DNA of 64,000 bases, from positions 615,320 to 679,319 of the forward strand of contig NZ_AUHM01000002.1 of the NCBI RefSeq assembly GCF_000423185.1, given 5' to 3'. Within the stretch, counting starts at the first letter, position 1; each line of letters begins with the position of its first letter. Shown here one piece after another: positions 34,818 to 43,442 of the stretch. Made by a program: the position numbers and the translations under genes. The stretch is from Inquilinus limosus DSM 16000. Lineage in GTDB: Bacteria > Pseudomonadota > Alphaproteobacteria > DSM-16000 > Inquilinaceae. The notes under the pieces were generated by a model, which saw only the letters and a list, made by a program, of their open reading frames with translations, had not been told where the DNA came from and did not search any database.

Positions 34818-35498
34818 TTGCCCGACGCCCGCCAGCCCGACGAGATTCAGCCCGACCCCGGCGTCGAACCGCCCGCCGGGGCGAACCGCCGTCGGCGCTT
34901 CTCGCAGGTGCTGCAGGACCTGGCTGCCGAGGGCGGCGAGCGCATCGCCATCGCCGACATCCTGACCGCCTTCGGCGACCGGGCCTTCGGTGCGCTGATG
35001 CTGGTCTTCGCCGTGCCCAACATCATACCGACGCCGCCCGGCACCTCCTCGGTGCTCGGTGCGCCGCTCTTGTTCATCACGGCGCAGCTGATGATCGGGC
35101 GCCCGGTGCTGTGGCTGCCGCGGATGATCACCCAGCGTTCGGTGGCGCGGGCGGATTTCGCCCGGCTGGTCGGGCGCATGGTGCCGTGGCTGGTCAAGGT
35201 CGAAAGGCTTCTGCGGCCGCGGCTGTCGATCCTGATCGGCCCGGTGGCGGACCGCTTCATCGGCGCCGCCTGCCTGTTGCTGGCCATCATCCTGTTCATG
35301 CCGATCCCGTTCGGCAACATGGTGCCGGCGCTGGCGATCTCCGCCTTCGCCATCGGCCTGATCGAGCGCGACGGCATCGCCGTTTCGGTCGGCTGGGCCG
35401 CCGCCACCGGCGCACTGGCGCTTCTCGCCGCCGTCTCCGCCGCCCTCTGGGCGGCGCTGCGCGCCTTCCTGGAGACGCTGCTGGGCGTGACGATCTGA
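34818..35498 (+). CDS. Exopolysaccharide synthesis protein ExoD family
   Basis: A 226-residue membrane protein of the ExoD family. FSQVLQDLAAEGGERIAIADILTAFGDRAFGALMLVFA and the LFMPIPFGNMVPALAISAFAIGL hydrophobic block are typical. It has about four membrane segments. In Rhizobium, exoD mutants make less exopolysaccharide and are alkali-sensitive; the molecular role is unclear. The start is TTG at 34818 with only a weak ribosome site; no ATG fits before the conserved part. It is convergent with the cyclase gene, 3 bp away. Confidence 0.87.
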   Translation: MPDARQPDEIQPDPGVEPPAGANRRRRFSQVLQDLAAEGGERIAIADILTAFGDRAFGALMLVFAVPNIIPTPPGTSSVLGAPLLFITAQLMIGRPVLWLPRMITQRSVARADFARLVGRMVPWLVKVERLLRPRLSILIGPVADRFIGAACLLLAIILFMPIPFGNMVPALAISAFAIGLIERDGIAVSVGWAAATGALALLAAVSAALWAALRAFLETLLGVTI

Positions 35499-35501
35499 AC
35501 G

Positions 35502-37154
35502 TCAGGTGGGCAGGTCGGCGATGCGGGTGACGACGCGGATGCACAGCGGCTCGCGCCGGCCGCGGATCACCACCCGCTCGGCCCGGAAGGCCGACAGGTC
35601 GGCACCGGCGTGGTCGAGCAGGTCCTGCGAGACCACGAGCTCCGCCGCATAGCCCTTGCACAGCCCTTCCAGCCGGCTGGCGGTGTTGACCGTGTCGCCG
35701 ACCGCGGTCAGGCCCTTGACCCCGCCATAGCCCATCTCGCCGACGATCGCCGGGCCGACATGCAGGCCGATGCCCATGCGCAGCGGCTCCTTGAGGTCGG
35801 AGGCCAAGGCCTCGTTCAGCTCGGCCAACCGCGCCGCCATCCGCCGGGCGGCGTCGAGCGCTTGGCGGCTGCCGGCGTCGCGCCCGGCCTCGACCCCGAA
35901 CAGCGCCATCACCCCGTCGCCGATGAACTTGTCGACCCGGCCGCCCGCCGCCTCGATCGCCTGACCCATGGCGGCGAAGTAGCGGTTCAGCAGGAACACC
36001 ACGTCATAGGGCAGGCGATGCTCCGACAGCCGGGTGAAGCCGCGCAGGTCGGCGAACAACACCGCGACCTCGCGCTCCTGGCCGTGGCGGTGGCCGGGCC
36101 CCTGGAAACCGTCGCGGGCGGTCGCGGTCGGCGGCAGCAGCGGCGTCACCTCGAGATCCGCCACCGGCCGGATCTGGCAGGCCAGCCGTACCCCTTCGGG
36201 TGCGCCGATCCGCTGCAGCACCCGGGCCTCGTCGGGGCCCGGCGGCGGCAGCTGCTCGGCCCCCATCCCGACCCGGACGCGGCAGGTCGAGCAGCGGCCG
36301 CGGCCGCCGCAGACCATGGCCTGCGGGATGCCGGCCGCGCGGATGATCTCCAGCGCGGTGGCGCCGGGGATGATGTCGAGCACCCTGGTGTCGCGATAGT
36401 ACAGCTTGGGCCCGCCGCGGCGGGCCCGGACCGCGCGCAGGGCCGGCCCGGCGAAGGCGGCGATGACGAGCCCTACGATCGTGATCCGTGTCCACAGCGC
36501 CCCCTGGGCGGCGAAGGCCTGCGCCTCCGGCGTCAGCTTGATCGACCGGTGCAGTTCCTCGAGCCAGCCCGGCTGCATCGCCAGCGCGCGGACCTGCAGC
36601 CCGGCGGACACGAAGCCGGCGAGGCCCAGCGCCGGGATCAGCAGGGCGGCCGCGTAGAGATAGGGCAGCGCCTTCGGATACCAGGGCTTGAGGCGCAGCC
36701 AGTAGTGCACGCCGATGCAGCCATGGACCCAGGCGACCAGCACCAGCACCGTCTGCTGCAGGGCGACCAGCCCGTTCCCGGTCCACATCGCCGACAGCAC
36801 GTAGCGGTAGGGCGTGCCGACGCCGAACCGTTCGAAGGCGACCACGGTGCCGAAGACATGCGCCGCCAGCAGCAGCGGCACGGCGAGGCCGAGCCCGAGC
36901 TGAACCGCCTGCCACGACTTCAGCCGGAAGCTGTGCCGCCGCCAGATCGACACCAGCGCATTGGCGAAATGGATCAGGAAGGCGGCGGCGAGGACGGTCA
37001 GGCCGGGCTGCTTCTCCCACACCAGGATGAACAGCCCGAGGCCGCGCTCCATCGCGTCCAGCGAGATCAGGCCGGCGGCATGGTTGATCAGGTGGGTGGC
37101 GAGGAAGGCGAGCAGAACCAGCCCGCTCGGCAGCCGCAGCTTCTGCAGCAGCAC
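35502..37154 (-). CDS. Membrane adenylate/guanylate cyclase with [2Fe-2S] ferredoxin domain
   Basis: A 550-residue three-part sensor. Residues 1-235 form about five to six membrane segments with spaced histidines (His21, His25, His62, His99, His144, His150), reminiscent of the haem-binding SdhC/FrdC-like fold. Residues 245-340 are a plant-type ferredoxin with cluster ligands Cys282, Cys288, Cys291 and Cys326. Residues 355-545 are a class III cyclase with both metal aspartates (Asp369 in FADLRG, Asp413 in GDGVMALFG) and VNTASRLE. It should make cAMP or cGMP at the inner membrane under redox control (inference). Ferredoxin-cyclase fusions are known; haem binding by this membrane part is a prediction. 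It lies next to fur. Confidence 0.9.
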   Translation of the reverse strand: MLLQKLRLPSGLVLLAFLATHLINHAAGLISLDAMERGLGLFILVWEKQPGLTVLAAAFLIHFANALVSIWRRHSFRLKSWQAVQLGLGLAVPLLLAAHVFGTVVAFERFGVGTPYRYVLSAMWTGNGLVALQQTVLVLVAWVHGCIGVHYWLRLKPWYPKALPYLYAAALLIPALGLAGFVSAGLQVRALAMQPGWLEELHRSIKLTPEAQAFAAQGALWTRITIVGLVIAAFAGPALRAVRARRGGPKLYYRDTRVLDIIPGATALEIIRAAGIPQAMVCGGRGRCSTCRVRVGMGAEQLPPPGPDEARVLQRIGAPEGVRLACQIRPVADLEVTPLLPPTATARDGFQGPGHRHGQEREVAVLFADLRGFTRLSEHRLPYDVVFLLNRYFAAMGQAIEAAGGRVDKFIGDGVMALFGVEAGRDAGSRQALDAARRMAARLAELNEALASDLKEPLRMGIGLHVGPAIVGEMGYGGVKGLTAVGDTVNTASRLEGLCKGYAAELVVSQDLLDHAGADLSAFRAERVVIRGRREPLCIRVVTRIADLPT

Positions 37155-37195
37155 CCCGGCCCGCGCCCCCGAGGTCTCGACGCTGGAAAGATCGC

Positions 37196-37441
37196 TCAGT
37201 TCAAGGGACCGGAATAAACCCAGGTCTCCACCGTGTCATGGGCGCGGAAGGCCGGGACCTCGGGATGGTGGTAGACGAAGACGCGGATCGCCGCCTCGAG
37301 CGCCACCGAGCGCGGCGCGCCGCGTGCCACCAGCTCGCTATAGGCGCGAGTCACCGCCTGCTGGCAGCGGCAGTCCGATGGGCCGTCGGAAAAGGGCTGG
37401 TCGCCGAAGCCGCAGCCCTCAGGCCTTCTTTTTCCGGCCAT
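37196..37441 (-). CDS. Conserved small protein downstream of fur
   Basis: An 81-residue soluble protein. It has three cysteines near the N-terminus (GCGFG and DCRCQQAV), an Ala-rich helix (LEAAIRVFVYHHPEVP) with a His-His pair, and an aromatic C-terminus (ETWVYSG). It overlaps the end of fur by 23 bp and is therefore co-transcribed and probably translationally coupled. The cysteines, His pair and linkage to fur suggest metal or redox involvement, but I do not recognise the family. Confidence 0.72.
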   Translation of the reverse strand: MAGKRRPEGCGFGDQPFSDGPSDCRCQQAVTRAYSELVARGAPRSVALEAAIRVFVYHHPEVPAFRAHDTVETWVYSGPLN

Positions 37442-37820
37442 AGAGTTCGAGCCTGTGATCGACGAGTTCGTAGCCGAGCCGCCGCGCGATCTTCTCCTTC
37501 AGCGCCTCCAGCTCCTGATCCTTGAACTCGATGACCTCACCGGTTTCAAGGTCGATCAGGTGGTGGTGGTGCTCGAGATTGACCTCGAAGCGCGAGTAGT
37601 TCTCGTTGAAATCGTGCCGCTGCACCAGGTTCAGCTCATCGAGCAGATGCAGGGTGCGGTATACGGTCGCGATGCTGATCGACGGGTCGATCTCGCGTGC
37701 GCGGTGGTAAACGGTCTCGACCGACGGGTGGTCGAGCGATTCGGTCAGAACCTGCAGAATGACGCGACGCTGATCGGTCATCTTCAGGCCGGCGGAGATG
37801 CACCTCTCCTCGAGCGTCAT
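37419..37820 (-). CDS. fur: Fur family transcriptional regulator
   Basis: A 133-residue metalloregulator. The winged helix is at about 10-80 (GLKMTDQRRVILQVL, ISIATVYRTLHLLDELNLV). The metal site is seen in the NLEHHHHLIDLETGEVIEF block. There is no C-terminal CxxC pair, as in many alphaproteobacterial Fur/Mur proteins, so structural zinc binding of the E. coli kind is absent. It could be the Fe- or the Mn-responsive variety. It does not show the Irr haem motif. It heads an operon with the 81-residue gene and diverges from the 44-residue peptide gene. Confidence 0.87.
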   Translation of the reverse strand: MTLEERCISAGLKMTDQRRVILQVLTESLDHPSVETVYHRAREIDPSISIATVYRTLHLLDELNLVQRHDFNENYSRFEVNLEHHHHLIDLETGEVIEFKDQELEALKEKIARRLGYELVDHRLELYGRKKKA

Positions 37821-37931
37821 GGCTCAAGCCCTCTCTAGCCGCGGAACCATTGGCGGATTTAGAGAGATTACAGATCGACGCGGCGCTTGGCATCCGAAAA
37901 TGCGCCGCATTGCAGCAACAGGAGGACGGCG

Positions 37932-38066
37932 ATGGAGATGAGCATCCACGGCTGGATCGCGCTCGGCATCGCCGTGGTCGGCATCATCGCCCTGAACCTC
38001 GGGCTGATGCATCTCGCCCGCAAGAAGCACGATTCCCACTACGATCCTCACGACGACGCGCCCTGA
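37932..38066 (+). CDS. 44-residue single-span membrane peptide with His/Asp tail
   Basis: A short gene not obvious from length alone. AGGAGG (37919-37924) lies 7 bases before the ATG. The product starts MEMSIHGWIALGIAVV, continues through one hydrophobic segment (about residues 8-28), then RKK, and ends with HDSHYDPHDDAP, a tail with three His and four Asp. The topology rule (RKK after the segment) puts the tail in the cytosol. It diverges from fur and overlaps the end of the MscS gene by 19 bp. The tail could bind divalent metal. No known family recognised. Confidence 0.72.
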   Translation: MEMSIHGWIALGIAVVGIIALNLGLMHLARKKHDSHYDPHDDAP

Positions 38067-40285
38067 GCGGCGGCCGCGGCGTCGCCATCCGGCTTGTCGA
38101 GGCTGCGGGTCAGCACCATGCGGTGCGGGAACGGGATGTCGATCCCGAGCTCGTCGAAGCGCCGCTTCATGCGGCGGTTGAACTCCCGCATCACGCCCCA
38201 TTGCTTGCTCGGCGGCGTCTTGATCCGCGCCTTGATGGTCACGGCGCTGTCGCCGAACTTGTCGAGGCCGATGATCTCGATCGGCGCCAGGATGTTCGGC
38301 GCCCATTCCGGATCCAGCTGCATCTCGCGGCCGAGATCGCGCAGCACGTCGATCACCCGGTCGACATCCTGGTCGTAGCCGATGCCGACGTTGAACACGG
38401 CGAAGGAGAAGTCCTTCGTCATGTTGACGATCGACGTGACCGAGCTGAACGGCAGCGTGTGCACCGCCCCGGTCTCGTCGCGCAGCCGGATGGTGCGGAT
38501 GGTCATGGCCTCGACCACGCCGCTGTCCGAGCCGATCTGGACCACGTCGCCGACTGCCAGCGTGTCCTCGAACAGGATGAAGACGCCGGTGATGACGTCC
38601 TTGACCAGGGTCTGGGCGCCGAAGCCGATGGCGAGGCCGACCACGCCGGCGCCGGCCAGCAGCGGTGCGATGTTGATCCCGACCTCCGACAGCACCATCA
38701 GCACCACGACGGTGATCAGCAGCACCATGAAGGCGTTGCGCAGCAGCGGCAGCAGCGTGCGGGCGCGGGCGCTGCGCTGCACCAGCCGTCCTTCGGCATC
38801 GTGCCGATTCAGGTGGTACTCGATCAGCTGGCTGACCACCTCCCACGCCACCAGCGCCGCCACGATCACCAGCAGGATGGCGCCGCCGCTGGCCAGGACG
38901 GAGCGGCCGGTCTCGGTCTCCATCCAGGCGATGCCGCCGAGCTGCCAGACCTCCAGCAGCACCAGGACGCCGACCAGGACGACCACCACCCTGAGCGCAT
39001 TGTCCAGCACCGGCAGATAGCGGTTGGCGCGGTGCTCGAGACCGGGGAAGCGGGCCCTGAGCTCCGGCCCGATCGAGAAGGCGCGGTGGATCAGCCGCGG
39101 CCCGTAGCTGGAGACGAGCCGCGCCACGGCCAGGACCAGCACGGTCAGCAGCGTGGCCCGGATGATGAAGGCGAAGCCGCCATTGATGCCGAGCGCCCAG
39201 ATCGCGAAGGTGACGACGACATAGGCGATGGCGACGAGGTGCCAGACCTCGGCGAAGCGCCGCCGGGCGGAGCCGACGGCGCGGGTCACCCCGGCCTCCT
39301 CGCTCTCCGCGGCCCGGCGGCGGCGCCCGCGCAGCCAGTCGGCGACCGGCTGCCGGTTCTGCAGGATCAGCACCACCACCATCGCGGCGACGGCCAGGCC
39401 GATCAGGTATTTGAGCGCGGCCAGGCTGCCGCCGGGAAGCCCCAGCACCACGGCGGTGGAGACCGCGAGATAGCCGAAGACCAGGAGGTAGATCAGCCGC
39501 TTGGCCCAGACATAGAGGTAGCCGGCGGTCTCGTCGCCGATCCGCAGCAGCCGCAGATGCGGATGTTCCGGCGTCAGCGCCAGGCGGATCAGCATCAGGG
39601 CCAGGCCGCTGATGATCGCGGCGTTGACCAGCGCCAGAACCACGGTGCGGACGAACCAGGGCGGGTCCAGCACCACCGCCATGGCGTAGGCGCCGAGCAC
39701 GAAGGCGATCAGCGGCAGGAAATCGAGCACCGCCTGGGCCAGCAGCAGCGGGATCTTGCCCCAGAGCGTGGCCGGCGTCCTGCCGTCCAGCGCCGCGAAG
39801 GGCCGGCGCAGCAGCAGCCGGACCAGCCAGCCGGCGGCGACGCCGGCGACGATCACGCCGACCACGTTGAGGAAGACCGCCCCCCAGCGCGACCGCGCCG
39901 CCGGATCGGAGAGCTGGTCCCGGGTCCAGGTCGCCAGCTCCGGCAGCCGCGCCAGGGTGCCGCCGATCGCCGCGACGGCGCCGGTGACGTCCTGCACCTT
40001 GTCCGAGACCACGACCAGGGCCTGGCTGCCCACCGTCTGCAGCGCGCTGCGCTCCTCCGGCTGCGGCGCCTGGGCCTGCAGCAGCAGCTGCAGGCGGTCG
40101 ATCAGCTCGGCCCGCTGCTTGTCGTCCTGCAGCGTGGCGATCAGCGCCTTGACCCGTTCGGGATCCGCCGGCCGATCGGCCGCGGTCTCCGAGGCGGTGG
40201 TGGGGGTTCCCGGCACCTGGGCGGCAGCGAGGCCGGGCGCGAGCAGCAGAAGGAGAAGGAGCAGCGGGCGGAGAAGGCGGATCAT
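38048..40285 (-). CDS. Large MscS family mechanosensitive channel
   Basis: A 745-residue envelope protein. A signal peptide (residues 1-22, ends LAAA) and a helical periplasmic region (about 30-125) are followed by about ten membrane segments. The MscS core comes near 470-640: the pore helix GVVGLAIGFGAQTLVKDVITGVFILFEDTLAVGDVV read in parts, then the beta domain (GVVEAMTIRTIRLRDETGAVHTLPFSSV). It resembles YbiO/YjeP-type channels that relieve osmotic stress. It is monocistronic and convergent with the small fur-side peptide gene. Confidence 0.9.
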   Translation of the reverse strand: MIRLLRPLLLLLLLLAPGLAAAQVPGTPTTASETAADRPADPERVKALIATLQDDKQRAELIDRLQLLLQAQAPQPEERSALQTVGSQALVVVSDKVQDVTGAVAAIGGTLARLPELATWTRDQLSDPAARSRWGAVFLNVVGVIVAGVAAGWLVRLLLRRPFAALDGRTPATLWGKIPLLLAQAVLDFLPLIAFVLGAYAMAVVLDPPWFVRTVVLALVNAAIISGLALMLIRLALTPEHPHLRLLRIGDETAGYLYVWAKRLIYLLVFGYLAVSTAVVLGLPGGSLAALKYLIGLAVAAMVVVLILQNRQPVADWLRGRRRRAAESEEAGVTRAVGSARRRFAEVWHLVAIAYVVVTFAIWALGINGGFAFIIRATLLTVLVLAVARLVSSYGPRLIHRAFSIGPELRARFPGLEHRANRYLPVLDNALRVVVVLVGVLVLLEVWQLGGIAWMETETGRSVLASGGAILLVIVAALVAWEVVSQLIEYHLNRHDAEGRLVQRSARARTLLPLLRNAFMVLLITVVVLMVLSEVGINIAPLLAGAGVVGLAIGFGAQTLVKDVITGVFILFEDTLAVGDVVQIGSDSGVVEAMTIRTIRLRDETGAVHTLPFSSVTSIVNMTKDFSFAVFNVGIGYDQDVDRVIDVLRDLGREMQLDPEWAPNILAPIEIIGLDKFGDSAVTIKARIKTPPSKQWGVMREFNRRMKRRFDELGIDIPFPHRMVLTRSLDKPDGDAAAAAQGASS

Positions 40286-40457
40286 CGGCTCGGGCCAGTT
40301 GTGGACGGGCGGCGGTCCGGATCGGCGTCGCGCTGGACGGCCGATCCGATCCTTCCCTTCCTGGCCCTCTGGATCAACCCATCCGTCGAGGCCATCTTGG
40401 AAACGTCCTCACGCGGAACGGCAGACGGGCGCGGCGGCCCGGGAAGGGAATGCGATC

Positions 40458-41132
40458 ATGGCGGATGACGGCGACCTCGGCTCGGTCCGGCCGAAGCTGG
40501 TCGAGAGCAAGCGGCGCTGGGCGCGCGAGGGCCGGCTGCTGACCGGCGCCGCCCATGGTTCCGGCGCCGATCCGGAGCGGGACCGGCTGCCGCCGGGCCA
40601 GCGCCTGGTCGAGAACTGGCCGGTGCTCGATCTCGGCGTGCAGCCGGAGATCCCGCTGGACAAATGGCGGCTGACCATCGACGGGCTGGTCGAGGCCCCG
40701 ACGGTGTGGCGCTGGGACGACGTCCTGACCCAGCCGGAGTTCGAGGACGTCTCGGACATCCACTGCGTCACCGCCTGGTCGCGCTTCGACAACCGCTGGC
40801 GCGGCGTCTCGGCCCGGCACCTGCTGTCGGTGGTGCGGCCGAAACCCGAGGCCAGGCATGTGATCTTCCACAGCTACGACACCTACACCACCAACGTCGC
40901 CCTCGACGCCTTCGCCGAGGAGGACGTGCTGCTGGCCACCCATCACGACGGCGAGCCGATTCCGGTGGAGCATGGCGGGCCGCTGCGCGTGATCATGCCG
41001 CGCTGGTACTTCTGGAAGAGCGCCAAATGGGTGAAGCGGATCGAGTTCACCGCCGCCGACCGCCCGGGCTTCTGGGAGGAGCGCGGCTATCACAACGAAG
41101 GCGACCCGTGGCGGGAGCAGCGCTACGGGTGA
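40458..41132 (+). CDS. Sulfite-oxidase-fold molybdopterin protein (cytosolic, minimal)
   Basis: A 224-residue protein of the oxidoreductase molybdopterin-binding family. The Mo-ligating cysteine is Cys103 in DIHCVTAWSR. WPVLDLGVQPEIPLDKWRL and LRVIMPRWYFWKSAKWVKRI are typical. It lacks the C-terminal dimerisation domain and has no Tat signal, so it is a compact cytosolic member of unknown substrate. GGGAAGGGAA precedes the ATG at 40458. It diverges from the MscS gene and is a single gene. Confidence 0.87.
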   Translation: MADDGDLGSVRPKLVESKRRWAREGRLLTGAAHGSGADPERDRLPPGQRLVENWPVLDLGVQPEIPLDKWRLTIDGLVEAPTVWRWDDVLTQPEFEDVSDIHCVTAWSRFDNRWRGVSARHLLSVVRPKPEARHVIFHSYDTYTTNVALDAFAEEDVLLATHHDGEPIPVEHGGPLRVIMPRWYFWKSAKWVKRIEFTAADRPGFWEERGYHNEGDPWREQRYG

Positions 41133-41155
41133 TCCCTCCGCGCCACTCCTCCTCT

Positions 41156-41252
41156 TGTCATTGCCGGGCTTGACCCGGCAATCCAGGAAGCGTCGAGACC
41201 TTCTGGATGCCCGTCCTCGGGCTTGACCCGAGGACCCGCCCGGGCACGACAG
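41156..41252. repeat. Palindromic intergenic repeat (GGGCTTGACCC family), copy 2
   Basis: It starts TGTCATTGCCGGGCTTGACC and ends with GGGCACGACAG. It contains the same GGGCTTGACCC hairpin and ATCCAGG/CTGGATGC words as 26731-26821, plus an inserted third hairpin (CCTCGGGCTTGACCCGAGG). It sits between two convergent genes, as does copy 1. Confidence 0.88.
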
Positions 41253-41275
41253 GAAAAGGTGATGCCTCGGCGGCC

Positions 41276-41971
41276 TCAACGAGGCAGCAGGCTGCGCAAG
41301 GATTCCGCGCCCGGGTTGCTCCTCTGCCCCTGGAAGACGATCCGGGCCGGGGTGCCGAAGCCGTAATAGGCGTCGTTCATGCCCTGGTCCTCGCTGATCA
41401 CGGTGCCGTCCAGCGTGCCGCCGGCGAACAGGCCCTTGTTCTGCGAGAAGGCGTACATGTCGGCGTTGGTGTTCAGCCCGGTCGAGGCGCCGACGCCGGC
41501 GCCGAGGGTGAACAGCGAGCCCGACAGGTCGGCGCCGACGGTGAAGCTGCTCTGCTCCACCGCCCGCAGGCCCTTGTCGGTCATGATCGTCAGCACCAGC
41601 TGCGAGACCTGGCCGCCGATCTGCAGGCCGAGGCTGCCGCCGCCGATGCCGTAGAAGGCCGGGTAGCTCCAGTTCCCGTCCGGCAGCCGGACCAGCATCA
41701 CGGCATTGCCGCCGCGGCCGCCGACGATGAAGCCGCCGCGCAGCAGCTCCGGCGCGATCAGCACGGCCTTGGCGCCGCGGATGTAGCGCGGCAGCTGCGT
41801 CAGCTCCGGCGAGGCGAGCAGCGTCTGCAGCGCGATCCGGCTCTCGTCGACCAGCAGCTGCGCGTCGCCCGGCGTCGCCGTGTTCGAGCCGCAGCCGGCA
41901 AGGGCGCCCGACAGGGTCAGCCCGGCGGCCGACGCGCCCGTCAGGCGAAGGAACTTGCGGCGGTCGATCAT
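41276..41971 (-). CDS. SYLF-domain lipoprotein (YSC84-related)
   Basis: A 231-residue protein. The leader has a twin-arginine-like start (DRRKFLRLTG), a hydrophobic core and a lipobox LAGC, so it is probably a lipoprotein. The SYLF/YSC84 domain follows: AKAVLIAPELLRGGFIVGGRGGNAVMLVR, FYGIGGGSLGLQIGGQ, LTIMTDKGLRAV and GADLSGSLFTLGAGVGA. Such domains bind phospholipids in eukaryotes; the bacterial role is unknown. I start at ATG 41971 because the leader begins there. Confidence 0.87.
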   Translation of the reverse strand: MIDRRKFLRLTGASAAGLTLSGALAGCGSNTATPGDAQLLVDESRIALQTLLASPELTQLPRYIRGAKAVLIAPELLRGGFIVGGRGGNAVMLVRLPDGNWSYPAFYGIGGGSLGLQIGGQVSQLVLTIMTDKGLRAVEQSSFTVGADLSGSLFTLGAGVGASTGLNTNADMYAFSQNKGLFAGGTLDGTVISEDQGMNDAYYGFGTPARIVFQGQRSNPGAESLRSLLPR

Positions 41972-42036
41972 GGCCAGGCCCCTCCTCAGATTCCACATGA
42001 AGAATCGCGGTGTAGCGCACAACAATCAATACATTT

Positions 42037-42654
42037 TTACGTTCCCGGCCGCCAGTTCAGGGTGACCACCCGCCAGGCCTCGTCGCCGGAGGCGGGCCGG
42101 ATGCGGTCGATCCGGGTCAGCGACAGCATGTCGACGGCGAGCCGCAGCGCGCGGTTGCCGTCGAGATCCAGCGCCAGAGTCGCCGCGGCGCGGATGGTTC
42201 CGGCATGGGCGACGGCGACGACGTCGCGGCCGGCATGGATGTCGGACAGGCGCCGGATCGCCGGCTGCACCCGGCGCAGCACCGCGTCGAAGCTTTCGCC
42301 GCCGGGCGGGGCATGGCCGGCCGGGTCCGACCAGAACGGGTCGTCCTGCGGCAGCGACCCGTAGACCTCGCGGCTCGGCCGGCCCTGCCAGGCGCCGAAA
42401 TCCTGCTCGATCAGCGCCGGCTCGACCGCGGGCTCGGCCGCCTCCCCCATCGCCGCCAGCAGGGCCGCCGCGGTGTCGGCGGTGCGCCGCAGCGGCGTGC
42501 ACAGCCACGCCGCCCCGCGCGGCAGCCGGGCGGCGAGGCCCGCGGCCGCAGCCGCATCGGCGGTGTCGGCCGGCAGGTCGAGCCGGCCGTAGAGCAGCTT
42601 GTCCGGGTTCACCACCGGGGCGTGGCGGATCCACCACCAGCGGGTCGCGCTCAT
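42037..42654 (-). CDS. cobC: Histidine phosphatase, alpha-ribazole phosphatase-like
   Basis: A 205-residue histidine phosphatase. The phospho-accepting site is IRHAPV (residues 9-14), the partner Arg is in TPLRRT, the glutamate in LIEQDFGAWQGR, and the second His in VAVAHAGTI. It starts in a TCAT/ATGA overlap with cobS, which supports assignment to CobC, the enzyme removing the 5'-phosphate from alpha-ribazole phosphate or adenosylcobalamin phosphate. Phosphoglycerate-mutase-type activity on another substrate cannot be excluded. Confidence 0.82.
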   Translation of the reverse strand: MSATRWWWIRHAPVVNPDKLLYGRLDLPADTADAAAAAGLAARLPRGAAWLCTPLRRTADTAAALLAAMGEAAEPAVEPALIEQDFGAWQGRPSREVYGSLPQDDPFWSDPAGHAPPGGESFDAVLRRVQPAIRRLSDIHAGRDVVAVAHAGTIRAAATLALDLDGNRALRLAVDMLSLTRIDRIRPASGDEAWRVVTLNWRPGT

Positions 42655-43400
42655 GCCGCCGCCGCGGCGCACAGCACCACGACCTCCGCCAGCTGCTGCG
42701 CGGCGCCGAGCACGTCGCCGGTCTGGCCGCCGATGCGCCGCCGCGCCAGCCCGGCCAGCGCCCAGGCGGCCAGCGCCGCCAGGGCCAGCGCTGCCAGCCC
42801 GTGCCGCAGCCCGAGCAGCAGCAGGGCGAAGCAGAAGGCGAGGCCGAGGGCGGTGAAGACCGCTTCCGGCGGCGGCCGGCCGGCGCCGGCGCCGAGCCCG
42901 TCGGTCCGGGCCGGCGGCAGCCAGGCCAGCAGCGCCGGGGCCGTGGCCCGCGACACCGCCCCGGCCGCGGCCAGGGCCGCCACGCCGGCCCAGGGTGCCA
43001 CGACCGCCGCCAGGGCCACAGCGCGCAGCCCGACCGACAGCACCAGGGCCAGGGTGCCGTAGCTGCCGATGCGGCTGTCGCGCATGATCTCCAGCGTGCG
43101 CTCGCGGTCGCGCCCGGCGCCGAAGCCGTCGGCGACGTCGGCCAGCCCGTCCTCGTGCAGCGCCCCGGTCAGCAGCATCTGCGCCGCCAGCGCCAGCAGC
43201 GCCGCGACCAGCGGCGGCGCGCCGAGCCAGAGCGCCAGCGCCCAGACCAGGCCGGCGGCGGCGCCGATGCCCGCCCCGGCCAGCGGGAAGATCCGCATCG
43301 ACCGGGCCAGCGCGTCGGCCGGCGCGTCCTGCGGCCAGCGGACAGGCAGCCGGGTCAGGAAGCAGGCGGCGATGCGCAGGTCGCGCTGGAGGTCGTCCAT
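42651..43400 (-). CDS. cobS: Adenosylcobinamide-GDP ribazoletransferase (cobalamin synthase)
   Basis: A 249-residue integral membrane enzyme that joins adenosylcobinamide-GDP and alpha-ribazole in the last step of cobalamin assembly. The acidic metal-binding motif LHEDGLADVADGFG and the ERTLEIMRDSRIGSYG block are diagnostic. About six hydrophobic, Ala/Leu-rich segments follow. It overlaps cobC and is 42 bp behind the MATE gene on the same strand. No cobalamin riboswitch fits in that gap. Confidence 0.93.
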   Translation of the reverse strand: MDDLQRDLRIAACFLTRLPVRWPQDAPADALARSMRIFPLAGAGIGAAAGLVWALALWLGAPPLVAALLALAAQMLLTGALHEDGLADVADGFGAGRDRERTLEIMRDSRIGSYGTLALVLSVGLRAVALAAVVAPWAGVAALAAAGAVSRATAPALLAWLPPARTDGLGAGAGRPPPEAVFTALGLAFCFALLLLGLRHGLAALALAALAAWALAGLARRRIGGQTGDVLGAAQQLAEVVVLCAAAAA

Positions 43401-43442
43401 GCGAACCGGTTAGCGGGTCGCGCGGCGCCGGGCAAGCGGCCG

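Noticed and set aside
37850-40468. 872-codon plus-strand frame opposite the MscS gene
   Set aside because: Very long but compositionally biased (Asp/His/Gln/Arg), with no recognisable domain; the MscS frame is intact.
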